From NCBI GenBank assembly GCA_030068145.1, contig JAPJBO010000708.1, positions 56,889 to 120,888 on the forward strand: a stretch of 64,000 nt of DNA, in the 5' to 3' direction. The notes under the pieces were generated by a model. That model did no database searches. It was not told the DNA's origin and was given only the letters and a program-made list of their open reading frames with translations. Of the stretch, positions 1 to 10,072 are shown piece after piece. This stretch comes from Diplonema papillatum (lineage: Eukaryota; Euglenozoa; Diplonemea; Diplonemida; Diplonemidae). Made by a program: the position numbers and the translations under genes. How positions within the stretch are numbered: position 1 is the first letter of the stretch; every line of letters starts with the position of its first letter.

Positions 1-852
1 GCTTTTATCCGCCTGGGACAGTGTCCAAGGTACACGGCAGCCCGGGGAGCAAGCGCAAACAAGGCCACGTGGAATGCATTGGAGTAGATGCGAACAGGCC
101 TTCTTGGTCCCCCGACATCATGCATCTTGCAGAGGGGGGGTCGATGCTGAGCTCACGAAAGACCCATCGAACCATCTACACGACGAAGCTTCCCGCAGGA
201 TACCCAGAACCAAAACAGGAATTACGCCAGGTAAAGCGAATGATTGGAGGCATTGGGGAAATCGCTTCCTCGGCCCCCCGAGCTTTAAATGGGTGTGAGC
301 TCGGGGTTACACACCATTGAACCCTGATGACGTAGAATCCACTGTGGGCCACGGCCACGATCGGCTGTTTGGCCACGGAGGCTCAGATTCGCTGCGGGCG
401 GCACAAAGTGCCGGATCGAAGCTCGGAATCGTCCTCTCGGAGACGTGGCTGCCCCGTCCCGCCCCCGGCATCATTGGTGGCATCCGCGGCGTCCTGTGTT
501 GCCTGAGGCACATCAACGCGGCGTCCTGTGTTGCCTGAGGCACATCAACGCGGCGTCTTCTACTATGTTTCCCGGTCGGGCTGCGCAGAGCAAGCGGCGG
601 CGGGGCCACGACCTGCCTGCACACCGCGAGGCCGAAAAACGCTCTTCCAGCCCCCCGCCGTGCGAACACGGCAGGGGCAGGAGGAACCAGAATTACCGCG
701 GGCGAGGTGGCAACTACGTTCCAAACACGTTGCTGCCGGCGTCGCTCCGCCGCGGTCGGCTGGCGCGGCCTCTGCGGTGGTCTCCGATGGAGACGAGATG
801 CACCGGTTTTGTGCGTGCGCCCCGGCAGAAAAGCGGTCTATCAGCATGCGCC
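1..852. other. Left-edge non-coding stretch with a short tandem duplication
   Basis: No convincing gene is seen. Between about 489 and 555 a 32-bp unit containing GTCCTGTGTTGCCTGAGG is repeated slightly more than twice. The ORFs here are short, overlap on both strands and show no recognisable motif. The last exon of the phosphatase gene begins at 853. Confidence 0.6.
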
Positions 853-2859
853 CTACATGAAGTACACAGGTGCCTGTGCATCTGAGGCGTGCTGAGGGTT
901 GGTCTCCTCAAAGGTCGAGAACGTTCGCGAGTCCTGTGTGGAGGGAAGCTGGTCATGAACTGCACCTGCTACGGACAGAAACTTCGTAGCACTCGCGTGG
1001 GCAGTCCGAGGGCCGTTCACCGGTCGCCCTGGAGCAGGCAAGCGGTTACGGTAAGGTAAAACAGTGATGCCGCCTGACGGAGGTAATGCCCGCCGTTGAG
1101 CAGCGGGTGCTGGCGTATCCCGTGACACCTTTTGTAAGTAGTTTGATTTTGTGAACGAACTAACCGTGTGGAAAGAGTAGTGTTGGCACCCTGACTGTTA
1201 AGTTTCCTCGTAGCTCGTCGGGAAAGGGCACACCACGCCAGCTGTGCTTGGACAAAAGAGAAAAAGGCATACATCTTCCCCTACGGTAAGAATCGACGCT
1301 GCGTTGCCGCACCTGTAGCAGTAGTTCGGGGCTGACCAAACCGTCACGACGCCTTGGTTGCTGAAGTGGTACTTGTAGCCTTGGTGCACCAGCTGATGCG
1401 CGCGGGCAACGAGGGAAAGCTTGTTGTGGTGCAAGAAGTGCTCGGTGGCTGACTCACCGAACAGCCACCCGGCGCCTCTTGGCGACACTGTCCAGCAGTC
1501 GATGTCCTCAGCGGGGTCCGACCAGACCAGGTCGCAGAAATCCCCGGCGTTCGGGATTTCCTGCTTCCGCTGGATCGTCAGAATCTGGTCGATGACCTGG
1601 ATGTTGGGGCTCAACCCGCCGTGCACGCACAAAATCGAGTTCCCGACCAACGCACTGATCGACATGCAGTCGAAAACCTCCGTGCAAGCCCTCCAGACGG
1701 AGCTGTTCCCGTACTTCCGGTTGCATTCGTCGAAGAAACCGTAGATGGTGGTCACCGTCCGCGTCTCGTGGTTTCCACGCAGGAGCGTCATGTGCGCGGG
1801 CCAGCGGACCTTGAGCAAGAGGAGCAAGGTCAGCGTCTCCAAGCTGTTGTGACCGCGGTCGACGAAGTCGCCCATAAATATGTAAGAGGTGTCCGGCACC
1901 TCGCCGCCGGTCTTGAAAAGCTCGAGGAGGTCGTGGAACTGGCCGTGGATGTCGCCGCAGATCGTCACGGGGGCGTTCACCTTCACCACGTTCGGCTCGT
2001 CGATGAGGATTTCGATCGCGATTCTGTGTTGTCGACGGGAGTTAAACGTGGGACTCGGTCGCTAATATTTTGCCGACGAGGAACACGGCGTTTTCAGAAG
2101 GAATGATCAGAACGAAGTTCTTGGCAGTTCTCTTTTGGGCTATGTCTAAGGCCTCGTTGCGCGGAATCAACAGGGACTGCCGGGGTCGTTGTTGCAAAGC
2201 GAGTCCGCGCGCAGTTGCGTCCCTTTGTGGTCGACGAGGATGAATGCGTCCTTTCGCGGTTTACTTGGGAATACTCGACGTAGCTGCTTTGACTCCGGAT
2301 GGAAGGGAGGAAAATATAGGTAGAGGGCAAATACAATACATATACAATACAAATACAATCTGATTTGCTCTTCGCTTACACCGTGTGTTGTTTTCTCACT
2401 CAGGACTTTGACCTGTTGTGCGTGTGTGCCTTTTCATGTAGGGGTAGACCCGCATGACCTCACGTCTGTTCAACACGTGGTGGGAAGTCCTTCGGTTCTT
2501 TGTCCAGCGGCTTTTGTCCAGCATTTTCTTGCAAGCTGGCGCTTATGTAAAGGGGAGTAAGTAAGGGAGTGCAAAATTGCTACATTGTGGCAGGAGGGGC
2601 TCAAAAGTCACGAGTTCCGTTGAGAAAAGGGAGCGCGGCGTCGATATCCCGGTGCAGGGAGTTTCGACGCTAAAACTCCGGTACTCGGCCATGTTCACCG
2701 GGTGTGCGCACTCGTCGCGAAGCCCCCCTTTGCTGTCATTTACTTCCTTCGCCAGAAAAGAGAGAAACGGCGCGGCCGATACCTGCACAACTTCTTCATG
2801 TCCTTCTCGGGGAGGTACTCGCTGCGCCGCACCTGCTCCAACCATTTATCGAGATCCAT
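853..2859 (-). CDS. PPP6C: Serine/threonine protein phosphatase catalytic subunit, PP6 (Sit4/PPP6C) type, three exons
   Basis: Predicted 298-residue metallophosphatase of the PPP family; human PP6 is 305. Inferred exons, minus strand: 2783-2859, 1285-2023, 853-933. Introns are GT-AG (GTATCG...CACAG and GTAGGG...CACAG) and the phases join exactly. Exon 1 starts [10 protein letters not shown], the usual PP2A/PP4/PP6 beginning, at an ATG at 2859. Metal and catalytic motifs are present: GDIHG at residues 49-53, GDFVDRG 77-83, RGNHE 108-112, CVHGG 158-162, RAHQ 233-236, then [13 protein letters not shown]6-like signatures include [27 protein letters not shown] and [10 protein letters not shown]. 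Oddities: DRGHN where DRGYY is usual, and the tail ends YFM instead of the YFL that is carboxyl-methylated in PP2A-type enzymes. PP4 is the main alternative. The family dephosphorylates Ser/Thr with SAPS or other regulatory subunits. Intron 1 carries repeat sequence. Confidence 0.94.
2142..2191 (+). repeat. Short interspersed repeat, copy 1 (partner at 12556)
   Basis: About 45 bp containing GTCTAAGGCCTCG followed by GGGACTGCCGGGG recurs with few changes at 12556-12601. It lies in intron 1 of the phosphatase gene, next to the longer repeat at 2262. Confidence 0.6.
2262..2550 (+). repeat. About 285-bp interspersed repeat, copy 1 (in phosphatase intron 1)
   Basis: Runs from AATACTCGACGTAGCTGCTT through the conserved block TAGGGGTAGACCCGCATGAC and CAACACGTGG to AAGCTGGCGCTTA. 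The same order of blocks, with small indels, is found at 13372-13650, so this is a dispersed repeat. No terminal inverted repeats or coding capacity were seen. Confidence 0.8.
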
Positions 2860-4326
2860 GCCGACGCGCGAACTGCGATGCGGCTTTAGGCGGTGGCGCG
2901 ATCACCCGGAGAAATATGCTATATATTGCGGTGATAGCACTGGGAGAGGGGGGGGCAGCGGAATCCTGCGTGCGTGTTGTAAATTTACTTGTTTCAAGAA
3001 TCGGTGTTATGTAAGCCTCCGGTTGACATGAAAGGTTCAGGGATCCGCCGTGCCGCGTGCAAGGAGTGAACCTCGCCTGGTTGAGATCCGTCTGGCCTGA
3101 TCACTGACGTGTAGGCTCCCTGTGGTTGAGATCCGCCGTGCGCCTGGTTGAGATCCGTCTACCCTGATCAACGACGTGTAGGCTCGTTTTTGGCTGAGAT
3201 CCGCCGTGCCGCGTCGGTCAGAGTCTGGGTGCAAGGAGCAAGTTGTACGTGTTTTCCGTCGGTTGGGCCGTTCTTGTTTTTTGTCAATCAGCCATTTGTG
3301 TCAAAAAACGAGTAAAACGGAAAACGTCAAACACAAAAGACACGGTGTAAAACAAAAGGAGTACACGTCTACCGTTTACCAGAACCACGGGGTCTTAGGC
3401 TTCGCACTACTGCTCCGAAATAAGGCCGCGCTTGTCGGGATTCTGCCAAAATAGACACGGCTGGGACCCGGTCTTGGAGCTTAAGCACTTAGAGTGAACG
3501 AGGGATATATGCGCAACTTCGTCAAAAGAAAATGTCGGTCAGACTTTGGGGCACGCTGGCAACCTCCAATTTCCCCTTTTGTTTTGCTTTTGCATGGCCC
3601 GTATTTTCTTAGCGTTGATATTGCAGTCCACTGGACGTGGAGGTGCTCTAGAACCCCTGAGAAGTTCCGTACTGCAGTGAACTGGGGAGGCCTGTGACGT
3701 TGTCGAATATGGCCGGCCGTAAATGAATGGCCGGATGTTAATCTGGGTTGACTGTATGTGAAAAGTACCGAAGGACAAATGGACACATCTTTGGTTGGAC
3801 GGCTGCGTAGCAGCCAAAGCTAGACGATGACTAGGATACATTACAAGTGTTTTGGAGAGGAAGAATCAGCGGGCTAGTCGAAGATTGGACGGCTGCATTG
3901 ACGACCGAGACGAATGCTAGCATTCAATCTGGGTAGAGTGCCGGGAGCAGCCACCCCAAAAAGAACCCCATTTTGCAGCCTCCGTCAATAATACGCGGGG
4001 CGGCGCCTCCGAGTAGTTCTCCGCAGTACTATCTATTTTCTTTGCGGGCGGCAGCGTTGGAAGGCCTTGGGCCACGCGATGGCCAACAGGCATCAACGAT
4101 CGGCCCGCGCAGTCCTCTGAAGCAAGAAAGTCAAACCGGCCGTGTACAACGGCATCGTCTGTTTCCGCGCCTCTGCCTGGGTGGAGGTGCGCAGCGGCAT
4201 TTCGGCATTTTCCGACCGGTGACACCAGGCTCTAGCAGAAGCCGCAGCTCGATCTGAACTCATCGAAAGTGAGCAGGATGACGCAAGACCGCAAACGACT
4301 GAGTAGGTCGCATTCGGTATGCATGT
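2860..4326. other. Intergenic stretch between the phosphatase and the low-complexity gene
   Basis: Directly upstream of the phosphatase start, 3040-3235 holds imperfect tandem copies of an approximately 80-bp unit containing GGTTGAGATCCG and GACGTGTAGGCTC. From 3236 to 4326 I see no gene, RNA or repeat I can support. Confidence 0.55.
3040..3235 (+). repeat. Imperfect tandem repeat upstream of the phosphatase gene
   Basis: Blocks GGTTGAGATCCG, CCTGATCA and CGACGTGTAGGCTC recur in the same order about 80 bp apart, with GAGATCCGCCGTGCC flanking. Roughly two and a half units. It lies 180 bp upstream of the predicted start codon, so it could belong to a promoter or a 5' leader, but nothing shows that. 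Confidence 0.6.
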
Positions 4327-7300
4327 TCATGTAGGGTCATGACCAGTTGAAGAGAAACGGACGTGCTTCGATGTGCTGCAGATGTGTTTCAAAACGTCGT
4401 CCAGGACTGCCTCGGGTGGCTGGCCGGCGGACACGAGGCTATCGAACCAGTCTTTCCATTGTGGAAGAGACAACAGACCGTCGTCTGTGGGTGGAGGGGT
4501 GCCGCGGTTGTTGGCAACAGAGCCGAGGAAGTCGGCGTGGGACATGCGGAGCTCCACGCACCGCGCCGCGAGCGCGTGGTACGCGGCCTCCACGCGCGCC
4601 GCGAGGTCGTGGCTGTACGCTTTTTGCTTGACAGCGAGCAGCCGCTGCGAGAAGTCGGAGTGCGCGGCGGGCGGGACGGACACGGCTCTGCGGCGGGGGG
4701 CTTCGACGATGCACTTCTTCACGCAGCGCAGGTTGTCCTCCGCGCGGCCGAGGCTGGTCTCGAGCCGGTCAGCGTCGGCTCGGATGCCGTCCAGCAGCGC
4801 CATCACCTCGCCCGCCACCGCCCGGTCCCAGTCGCCGACGGGCAGCGCCGCCTCCAGCGCGCTCAGCTTCGGCGCAATCCCGCGCATGCTGCCACCCCCA
4901 GCCGGGCCAGGGGGTCCCACGCACCGTAGCGCGCCGACACGCACCGCCACCACCCGCTCGTCCGCTTTCCTGCTCACCTTCCCGTGCTGTGGAGGCTGGG
5001 CGCCTTCCATTCCAGGCGTGCTGGGGGGTGTCAGGCTGCTCACTTTCCCGTGCTGTGGAGGCTGGGTGCGGGCCGGGCTGTCTTCCATTCCAGGCGTGCT
5101 GGGGGGTGTCGGGTCCCGCCGTCCGCCGGATCTTACGCGCGGGAACGGGCTTCGGCTTGCGTCGGCAGGCGCGTCTGTTGTCTCTGCGTGCGCTGCAGGG
5201 GACTCGGCGGAAGCCGGCTGCGGGGACTGCCTCCTGCACCCAGAGGCCGGCAGGCCGCGCCGTTTGCGGCTGTCGGGGTCGTCGATCGAGCCCGCCCGCA
5301 CCAGCAGCCTCCGCCGCTTGGCGGCGAGCTTTTCCGCCGAACGGCTCCGGCGGACACTGGCGCCGCCCCGCCGGTTGTCGGCAGCCGACGGCGAGAAGGG
5401 GTCCCCGGCCTCGTCGGACGGAAGGCCGGTGTCTGCGGAAGGCTCCCGCCTCCGGCCTGTAGGCGGCCGCAGGGCTTGCTCTGCGGAGGCGGCTGGGTTG
5501 TCAGGCGGCGCTCCCGGCGGCGGGCCGCGCGTAGCCGACGGCGAGAAGGGGTCAACAGCCTCGTCGGACGGGAGTGACACAGAAGGCTCCTGCCTCAGGC
5601 CTGCAGCCGGCCGCAGGGCTCGCTCCGCGGAGTCGGCGGCGCCGACAGCGGAGGCGGCTGGGCCGCCCAATTTGTTCTCGGAGGGCGGGGTTTCCGTGGC
5701 CCCGGACCGCCGCCGGCCGCGGGTTGCGGGCAGCTGCCAGATCCCGTCCATCGCCAGCACGCTCGGCGGCACCGCCGACGCCGCTCCGGACGCGGGCGGC
5801 GCCCGGGCGGCGCGGGGAGAAGGTGTCGAAGCGGATGCCGATCGGTTTCGGGGGGTTCGCGGCGCTGGTATGGAGGATTCGTCGGCGGGCGCGGCGGTGC
5901 CGGAAGGTTTGGTTGTGTGTTTGGGGGACTGCAGCATCGGCTGCTGCCGAGCACTGGCGGGGGAAGGTGTCGAAGCGGATGCCGATCGGTTTCGGGGGGT
6001 CTGCGGCGCTGGTATGGAGGATTCGTCGGCGGGCGCGGCGGTGCCAGAATGTTTGGTTGTGTGTTTGGGGGACTGCAGCATCGGCTGCTGCCGAACACTG
6101 GCGGGGGAAGGCGTCGAAGCAGTTGCTGATCGAGTCTGAGGGGTTTGGGGCGCTGATTTGGAGAAATCGTCGGCCGGCGCGTCCGTGCCAGAAGGCTTGG
6201 TTGTGTGCTTGGGGGGCTGCACCATCGGCCGCTGCAGCGGTGTCGAAGTAGCAGCCGGCCGGGTTCGGCGGGTTTCCGGCGCTGCTTCGGAGGATTCGCC
6301 TGCAAACGCGCCTGCAGTGCCGGGCGGCCTGGCTGCGTGTTCGCCGGGCTGCATCACCGGCCTCTGCAGGGCACCAGCAGGCTCTTCCCGCCCGCGGCTG
6401 GCTGCCCCTTTGCCCAGCCCCCGGCCCGGCACCGAAACCGACCGCCTGCTATTCGGCCTGAAAGCAGCCCGGGGAGCAGCAGACTGGTGCAGGTGCAGCG
6501 AGCCAGCTGCCGGGAGCGCGCCGCAACCGGGCGCCTCCTTCGGCAGGAACGTCGACACCGACGGCCTGGGCACGCTCCTCGCGCGCTGCAGGGCCGCCTG
6601 ATCCCTGCTCGCCGGCTCCGCCGGCGGAGCGCTCGGCGCGGGGGTGCCGAGGGGGGACGGTGCCGAAGTGGCTGTCGGCCGGGCTTGCGGCGTTGATTGG
6701 GAGAACCCGTCTGCGGGCGCTTTGGTTGCGTGCCTGGCGTCGCGGTACAGTGCATCTCGCAGCTGCCGGGCATTGCTGAGGGATTGCGAGCGCCTGTTGA
6801 TCGCCGTAGGGTACGAAGGTGCGGAGGAGTTCGGTTTGAGCGTGTTGCGCAGGGCGCGGGTGAGGTTCGCGTTCGCTTTGCGCGTTTCGCTCAGGTTCTC
6901 TTCCAAGATTGACATGGCGTCGGCCTGGCTCACGACGAGTTGGTGCAGCTGTTGCACCAAGGAGTCCGCGTCCAGTTCGGCCGCCTCTGCGCTGGAAGCC
7001 TGCCCTTCGGCGCCGCTGGCGCCGCGGCCAGCGTTCGACGCGGGGTTGCATGCTCTCCATTTGCACAGGAGGCTCTCCGCCTCTCGCAGGGCGGCCGCTG
7101 CTCTCTTCCTCTTCACCAGGGCATCCTTCCGGGGCAAGCGGTACACCCACGCGTCCGTGCACCAGTGCTCGACGACCATCCCCGTGCAGCCAGCGCAGAG
7201 GGTGCCGCCGGCGCCGCCCGCCGCCTGCCTGGTGCTCGCCAGCGACATCGAGCCCCCGCCGAGCGAGACGGCCACCCACAGGCAGTCCAGCTCCGGCAGT

Positions 7301-7473
7301 CTCGCCCCGGCGCGGGCTGCCGGCTGCGCGGCCTCGCTTCCGGTTCGGCGGTGCGGGCTGCGGTCCTCTCGCGCCGGCCTTGCCCTGCGCGCATGGGCGT
7401 CGATTCCCGAATTGCCGTCGATGTTACTCATCTGCAGGCCGATCGCCCATTGCATGGGAGGCGTGGGCGGCAT
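4327..7473 (-). CDS. 1048-residue Pro/Ser/Ala-rich repetitive protein of unknown function
   Basis: One long open frame from an ATG at 7473 with no visible intron; M7 and M15 are alternative starts. I do not recognise a family. A Cys/His cluster (CAGC at 93-96, HWC at 103-105) could bind zinc but fits no named finger. A charged helix at about 165-212 (LDADSLVQQLHQLVVSQAD and following) looks like a coiled coil. The central several hundred residues are low complexity, with near-identical 48-residue repeats containing QSPKHTTKPSGTAAPADESS and ASTPSP, then two TPPSTPGME boxes each followed by QPPQHGKVS. The last 200 residues are again helical (LETSLGRAEDNLRCVKKC) and more likely folded. Many SP and TP dipeptides suggest phosphorylation, which is inference. 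Length, absence of stops and the repeat periodicity in multiples of three support coding. The long opposite-strand frames are shadows. Confidence 0.75.
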   Translation of the reverse strand: MPPTPPMQWAIGLQMSNIDGNSGIDAHARRARPAREDRSPHRRTGSEAAQPAARAGARLPELDCLWVAVSLGGGSMSLASTRQAAGGAGGTLCAGCTGMVVEHWCTDAWVYRLPRKDALVKRKRAAAALREAESLLCKWRACNPASNAGRGASGAEGQASSAEAAELDADSLVQQLHQLVVSQADAMSILEENLSETRKANANLTRALRNTLKPNSSAPSYPTAINRRSQSLSNARQLRDALYRDARHATKAPADGFSQSTPQARPTATSAPSPLGTPAPSAPPAEPASRDQAALQRARSVPRPSVSTFLPKEAPGCGALPAAGSLHLHQSAAPRAAFRPNSRRSVSVPGRGLGKGAASRGREEPAGALQRPVMQPGEHAARPPGTAGAFAGESSEAAPETRRTRPAATSTPLQRPMVQPPKHTTKPSGTDAPADDFSKSAPQTPQTRSATASTPSPASVRQQPMLQSPKHTTKHSGTAAPADESSIPAPQTPRNRSASASTPSPASARQQPMLQSPKHTTKPSGTAAPADESSIPAPRTPRNRSASASTPSPRAARAPPASGAASAVPPSVLAMDGIWQLPATRGRRRSGATETPPSENKLGGPAASAVGAADSAERALRPAAGLRQEPSVSLPSDEAVDPFSPSATRGPPPGAPPDNPAASAEQALRPPTGRRREPSADTGLPSDEAGDPFSPSAADNRRGGASVRRSRSAEKLAAKRRRLLVRAGSIDDPDSRKRRGLPASGCRRQSPQPASAESPAAHAETTDAPADASRSPFPRVRSGGRRDPTPPSTPGMEDSPARTQPPQHGKVSSLTPPSTPGMEGAQPPQHGKVSRKADERVVAVRVGALRCVGPPGPAGGGSMRGIAPKLSALEAALPVGDWDRAVAGEVMALLDGIRADADRLETSLGRAEDNLRCVKKCIVEAPRRRAVSVPPAAHSDFSQRLLAVKQKAYSHDLAARVEAAYHALAARCVELRMSHADFLGSVANNRGTPPPTDDGLLSLPQWKDWFDSLVSAGQPPEAVLDDVLKHICSTSKHVRFSSTGHDPT
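5820..6260 (-). repeat. In-frame 144-bp repeats inside the low-complexity gene
   Basis: Two nearly identical 144-bp units (from about 5820 and 5964) and more divergent units continuing to about 6260 encode 48-residue repeats. The unit is a multiple of three and stays in frame, which supports the gene call. Confidence 0.85.
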
Positions 7474-7883
7474 CGATGCCGTCGGACCGAAAAGGCACCC
7501 GCTGCTCCGGCTACCACGATGCCGTTGGACTGAAAGGTCGCGCCCCGGGGGTGCCTCCGTTCTTATCTGGAGCGGCCGTGTTGTTGGAATGACATCATTC
7601 CTTTTCGGTCTTGTGCGCTATTGGAGTGGTGCCTGTGTTTTCGAGTCTCCGCCCGTGTGCCGCGGGTGGGGAAACGGGATATCGGGTTCGGAACGGTGTG
7701 TGGGCCGTGTCACTGTGGCCCGCCCCTTGAAGCCGAGCGGTCCATCATCAGCACGGAGCCCAGGAGAGACAGCTGAACTTGACACAGCTCTGAAAGAGCC
7801 GGGACTGCTTGAGCTTGGCACACCCGTCCCGCCGAGTGTTGTTCGTAGCTCGTCGCAGCCAGATTCGGAGGGGGGACAACTTA

Positions 7884-7942
7884 GGGTGGAATCCTGCCTC
7901 TCACGCACGCGGAGGGTGGAATCCTGCCTCTCACGCACGCGG
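7884..7942 (+). repeat. 30-bp tandem duplication
   Basis: The block GGGTGGAATCCTGCCTCTCA followed by CGCACGCGG occurs twice head to tail with a 30-bp offset. It is followed by TTGATGCTAATATCAAGTCTTC, which resembles the end of the CTTAGTTT repeat family seen at 19910 and 50985. Confidence 0.8.
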
Positions 7943-8208
7943 TTGATGCTAATATCAAGTCTTCCGTCCCCAGGGTTTCAGAGGTTTCTCGGCTAATGTC
8001 GAAACTGGCTGGAATTCTTTCATTCAGGCCGTTATTCGGGGGCGAATTTCTTCGCCCAAGCCCAGTCAAAGTACGAGTCTGAGAACGACGGACGACGTGA
8101 ACCCACTTGCAGGTAACTGAGACCAAGCTCCTTACCAGGTATCATCATCCTTCGCACATACGAGGTCCAAACAGCGCAAGAAAAAGGAAAACGGCGGTTT
8201 TTTTGGTG

Positions 8209-8226
8209 GAGTGAAAGTTCGCTTTT
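8209..8226 (-). repeat. Partial copy of the CAAGCGAACTTTCACTC element
   Basis: Plus-strand GAGTGAAAGTTCGCTT, flanked by a T-run on the plus strand. Reading the minus strand it ends ACTCCACC followed by seven A residues, as in fuller copies whose minus-strand end is A-rich. Confidence 0.5.
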
Positions 8227-8343
8227 TTCTTTTTTTTCAAAGAGAACGCAGGAAACCAGCAAAAGAAAGAAGGAAAAAAAAAAAAACGAACACGGAGAAA
8301 GGGCTGCAACGAGGGGAGTGGGCGAGAGCTCTACTTTTCTTGT

Positions 8344-8380
8344 AGTGAAAGTTCGCTTGGAACTCCGGGGGATTTGAAAG
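8344..8380 (-). repeat. Partial copy of the CAAGCGAACTTTCACTC element
   Basis: Plus-strand AGTGAAAGTTCGCTTGGAAC then TCCGGGGGATTTGAAAG. Same family and orientation as the copies at 15370, 22871, 31643, 41068 and 43033. Confidence 0.65.
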
Positions 8381-9070
8381 ACGGTCCACCCCCTGCTGAT
8401 AGACTGCTGATCGACTATGCTAGCTGTGGTTATAATGCAGAATATCTGTAGCTATGGCCTGCATAGTCACCTCCTATGCTAGCCTGTATCGCCTATGATA
8501 GCCTGTCCTGGACTGTGATACAGCAGGCTTCGATGCAGTTCCAGGAAATAGGGGTGGACTGGCTCAGGTCTGCTATCCGCAACGTCCCAATGCAAAGTGC
8601 CAGTACCTTGTTGTATGATGTCGTTCTTTTTTTTGGATTTCGACAGGGTGCTGTTGTAGGTGAATGAGTGATAGTAGAGCCGGCAGTTTCGAAACAAGAC
8701 CAGCGACCACAGAATCCGGGGGGGCGGGCTTGCATTGAGTGAAGGGTTTCTTCTTTTTAAACCGGTGAAATCTTTACTACAGATCCTTGAGGCTTAAAGG
8801 ACAGGTATTAAGTCTCCCGGTTGTCGCCAATTTAATGATACTAGTTGTAGTGAAGGTCACATTACTATGCATGAAGCCACGGGGTGGCCGGGCCACCCAC
8901 ATATAAGCCGCCATTCACTGCAACGTGCCGGACACGCTCGGAGAATAAGCCAGTCGAGCTTTCGGTGAAGTCAACCTGCTTCCCAGTACCGGGGCCAAAA
9001 GATGAGTGCACCCATCATTTTCATCCCGGCAGCGACGGGATGAAAAGAAAAGAATTGGTGCGGCGCTTTC

Positions 9071-9172
9071 GTTTGTTTTTGTGCGCACTAGCGGAACTCG
9101 CCTGGTGGCATGTGGTACGCTGCCAGCCACCACTAATTCTTAGAACCAACAATGCATTGTTAGCACAAAACA
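9071..9172 (+). repeat. Interspersed repeat with GTGCGCACTAGCGGAACTC, copy 1
   Basis: About 100 bp shared with 33494-33581 and 40231-40333. Conserved blocks in order: GTTTGTTTTTGTGCGCACTA, GCGGAACTC, GGTACGCTGCCA, CTAATTCTTAG and CAACAATGCATTGTTA. ATGCAT sits in a small palindrome (AACAATGCATTGTT). Confidence 0.8.
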
Positions 9173-10009
9173 AAGCCCCCTTCAACTTCAAGCGCCGGGC
9201 TGAGCCCCCCTCCCCCGGCGCATTCTGGCCAAAAGTCTTGATCGGGGCTCGGGTTCCACTTCCGGGAAGCATTTTTGCAGGCGCCGTAACGCAGCGCGTG
9301 GGTTTCAAGTTTTTTATTTTTTTGGTTGGGCTGGTGATGTGGCTATCTCTTTCGAGCTGCTCGCCCCGGTGTCTTTTCCTTCTTTTTCGGGTGTGTTGTC
9401 CAGGAAAGTAGCTCGGAAGGCGCTTTCTGATATATTGCTGGTTTGCGGGGGAAGAGACGGCACGAGAAGGAAGCCCGGGAAGACATTGCCACGTCCTTCT
9501 CGATGCAGAAAATGAGCTTGAGCAGCGCAGTCTGTGTTGATGATGAAGCCGCGGACCGCGAAGGGTCAAGAAGATGTGTTTCTTGTTTTCCCCAGCAAAC
9601 CAGGAATTTCTAAATACTGACCCCAGCAAATAGTAGTGAAGCTATATCCCTGAACAGTGTTGTCGTTTGTTTGGTTTCTGATCCTGGGATCGATGCCAAC
9701 CGGCATCGATGTGTCCAGAACTACCTTATCCCGGAGCAGTACATGCCTGCAGTATCTAGCAAAATACTGCATAGCTGTGCAGGGACGTGTATCACCAACA
9801 ACCAACACGCGGCAGGATGAATTACATGCTGTACGTGCCATGTGAGATGGATCACCAGCAGCAACCGTAGGTAGCTGTGCAGGGTTTTGTTTACCACCAA
9901 CAACCACCACACGCTAGTAGAATGTACTACACGATGCACATGCTGTGTGAGGTACCACCACCACCAGCAGCAGTAGTTCGATATTACGTTGTCGTGCATG
10001 GTACATGGG

Positions 10010-10072
10010 ATATGGGTGTAGCGGAAACCTGGGTTCGATTCCGAGAGGGTGCCCGAGAAGCGAAGCACGCTG
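10010..10072 (+). pseudogene. Fragment resembling small-subunit (18S) rRNA
   Basis: The segment ATGGGTGTAGCGGAAACC then TGGGTTCGATTCCGAGAGGG then TGCCCGAGAAGCG closely matches the conserved eukaryotic SSU rRNA stretch around GGGTTCGATTCCGGAGAGGG, with one deletion and scattered changes. The match fades on both sides and no neighbouring rRNA domain is seen. It is best read as a dispersed fragment or a small rRNA-derived repeat, not a working gene. The same GGTTCGATTCC string also resembles a tRNA B box, but no tRNA cloverleaf can be drawn here. Confidence 0.5.

Noticed and set aside
1198-1284. Phosphatase frame continuing past T272 to a stop at 1198
   Set aside because: The read-through tail is unlike any PP2A-class C-terminus, while splicing GTAGGG to CACACAG gives an in-phase exon ending YFM.
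4373-6139. 588-residue plus-strand ORF opposite the low-complexity gene
   Set aside because: Its openness is explained by GC-rich in-frame repeats on the other strand. It has no natural domain, and the minus frame is nearly twice as long.
8884-9411. 175-residue plus-strand ORF
   Set aside because: Runs through a dispersed repeat copy and homopolymer T; no domain.
10021-10050. tRNA gene suggested by GGTTCGATTCC
   Set aside because: No cloverleaf, A box or acceptor pairing can be drawn. The flanking bases fit SSU rRNA instead.
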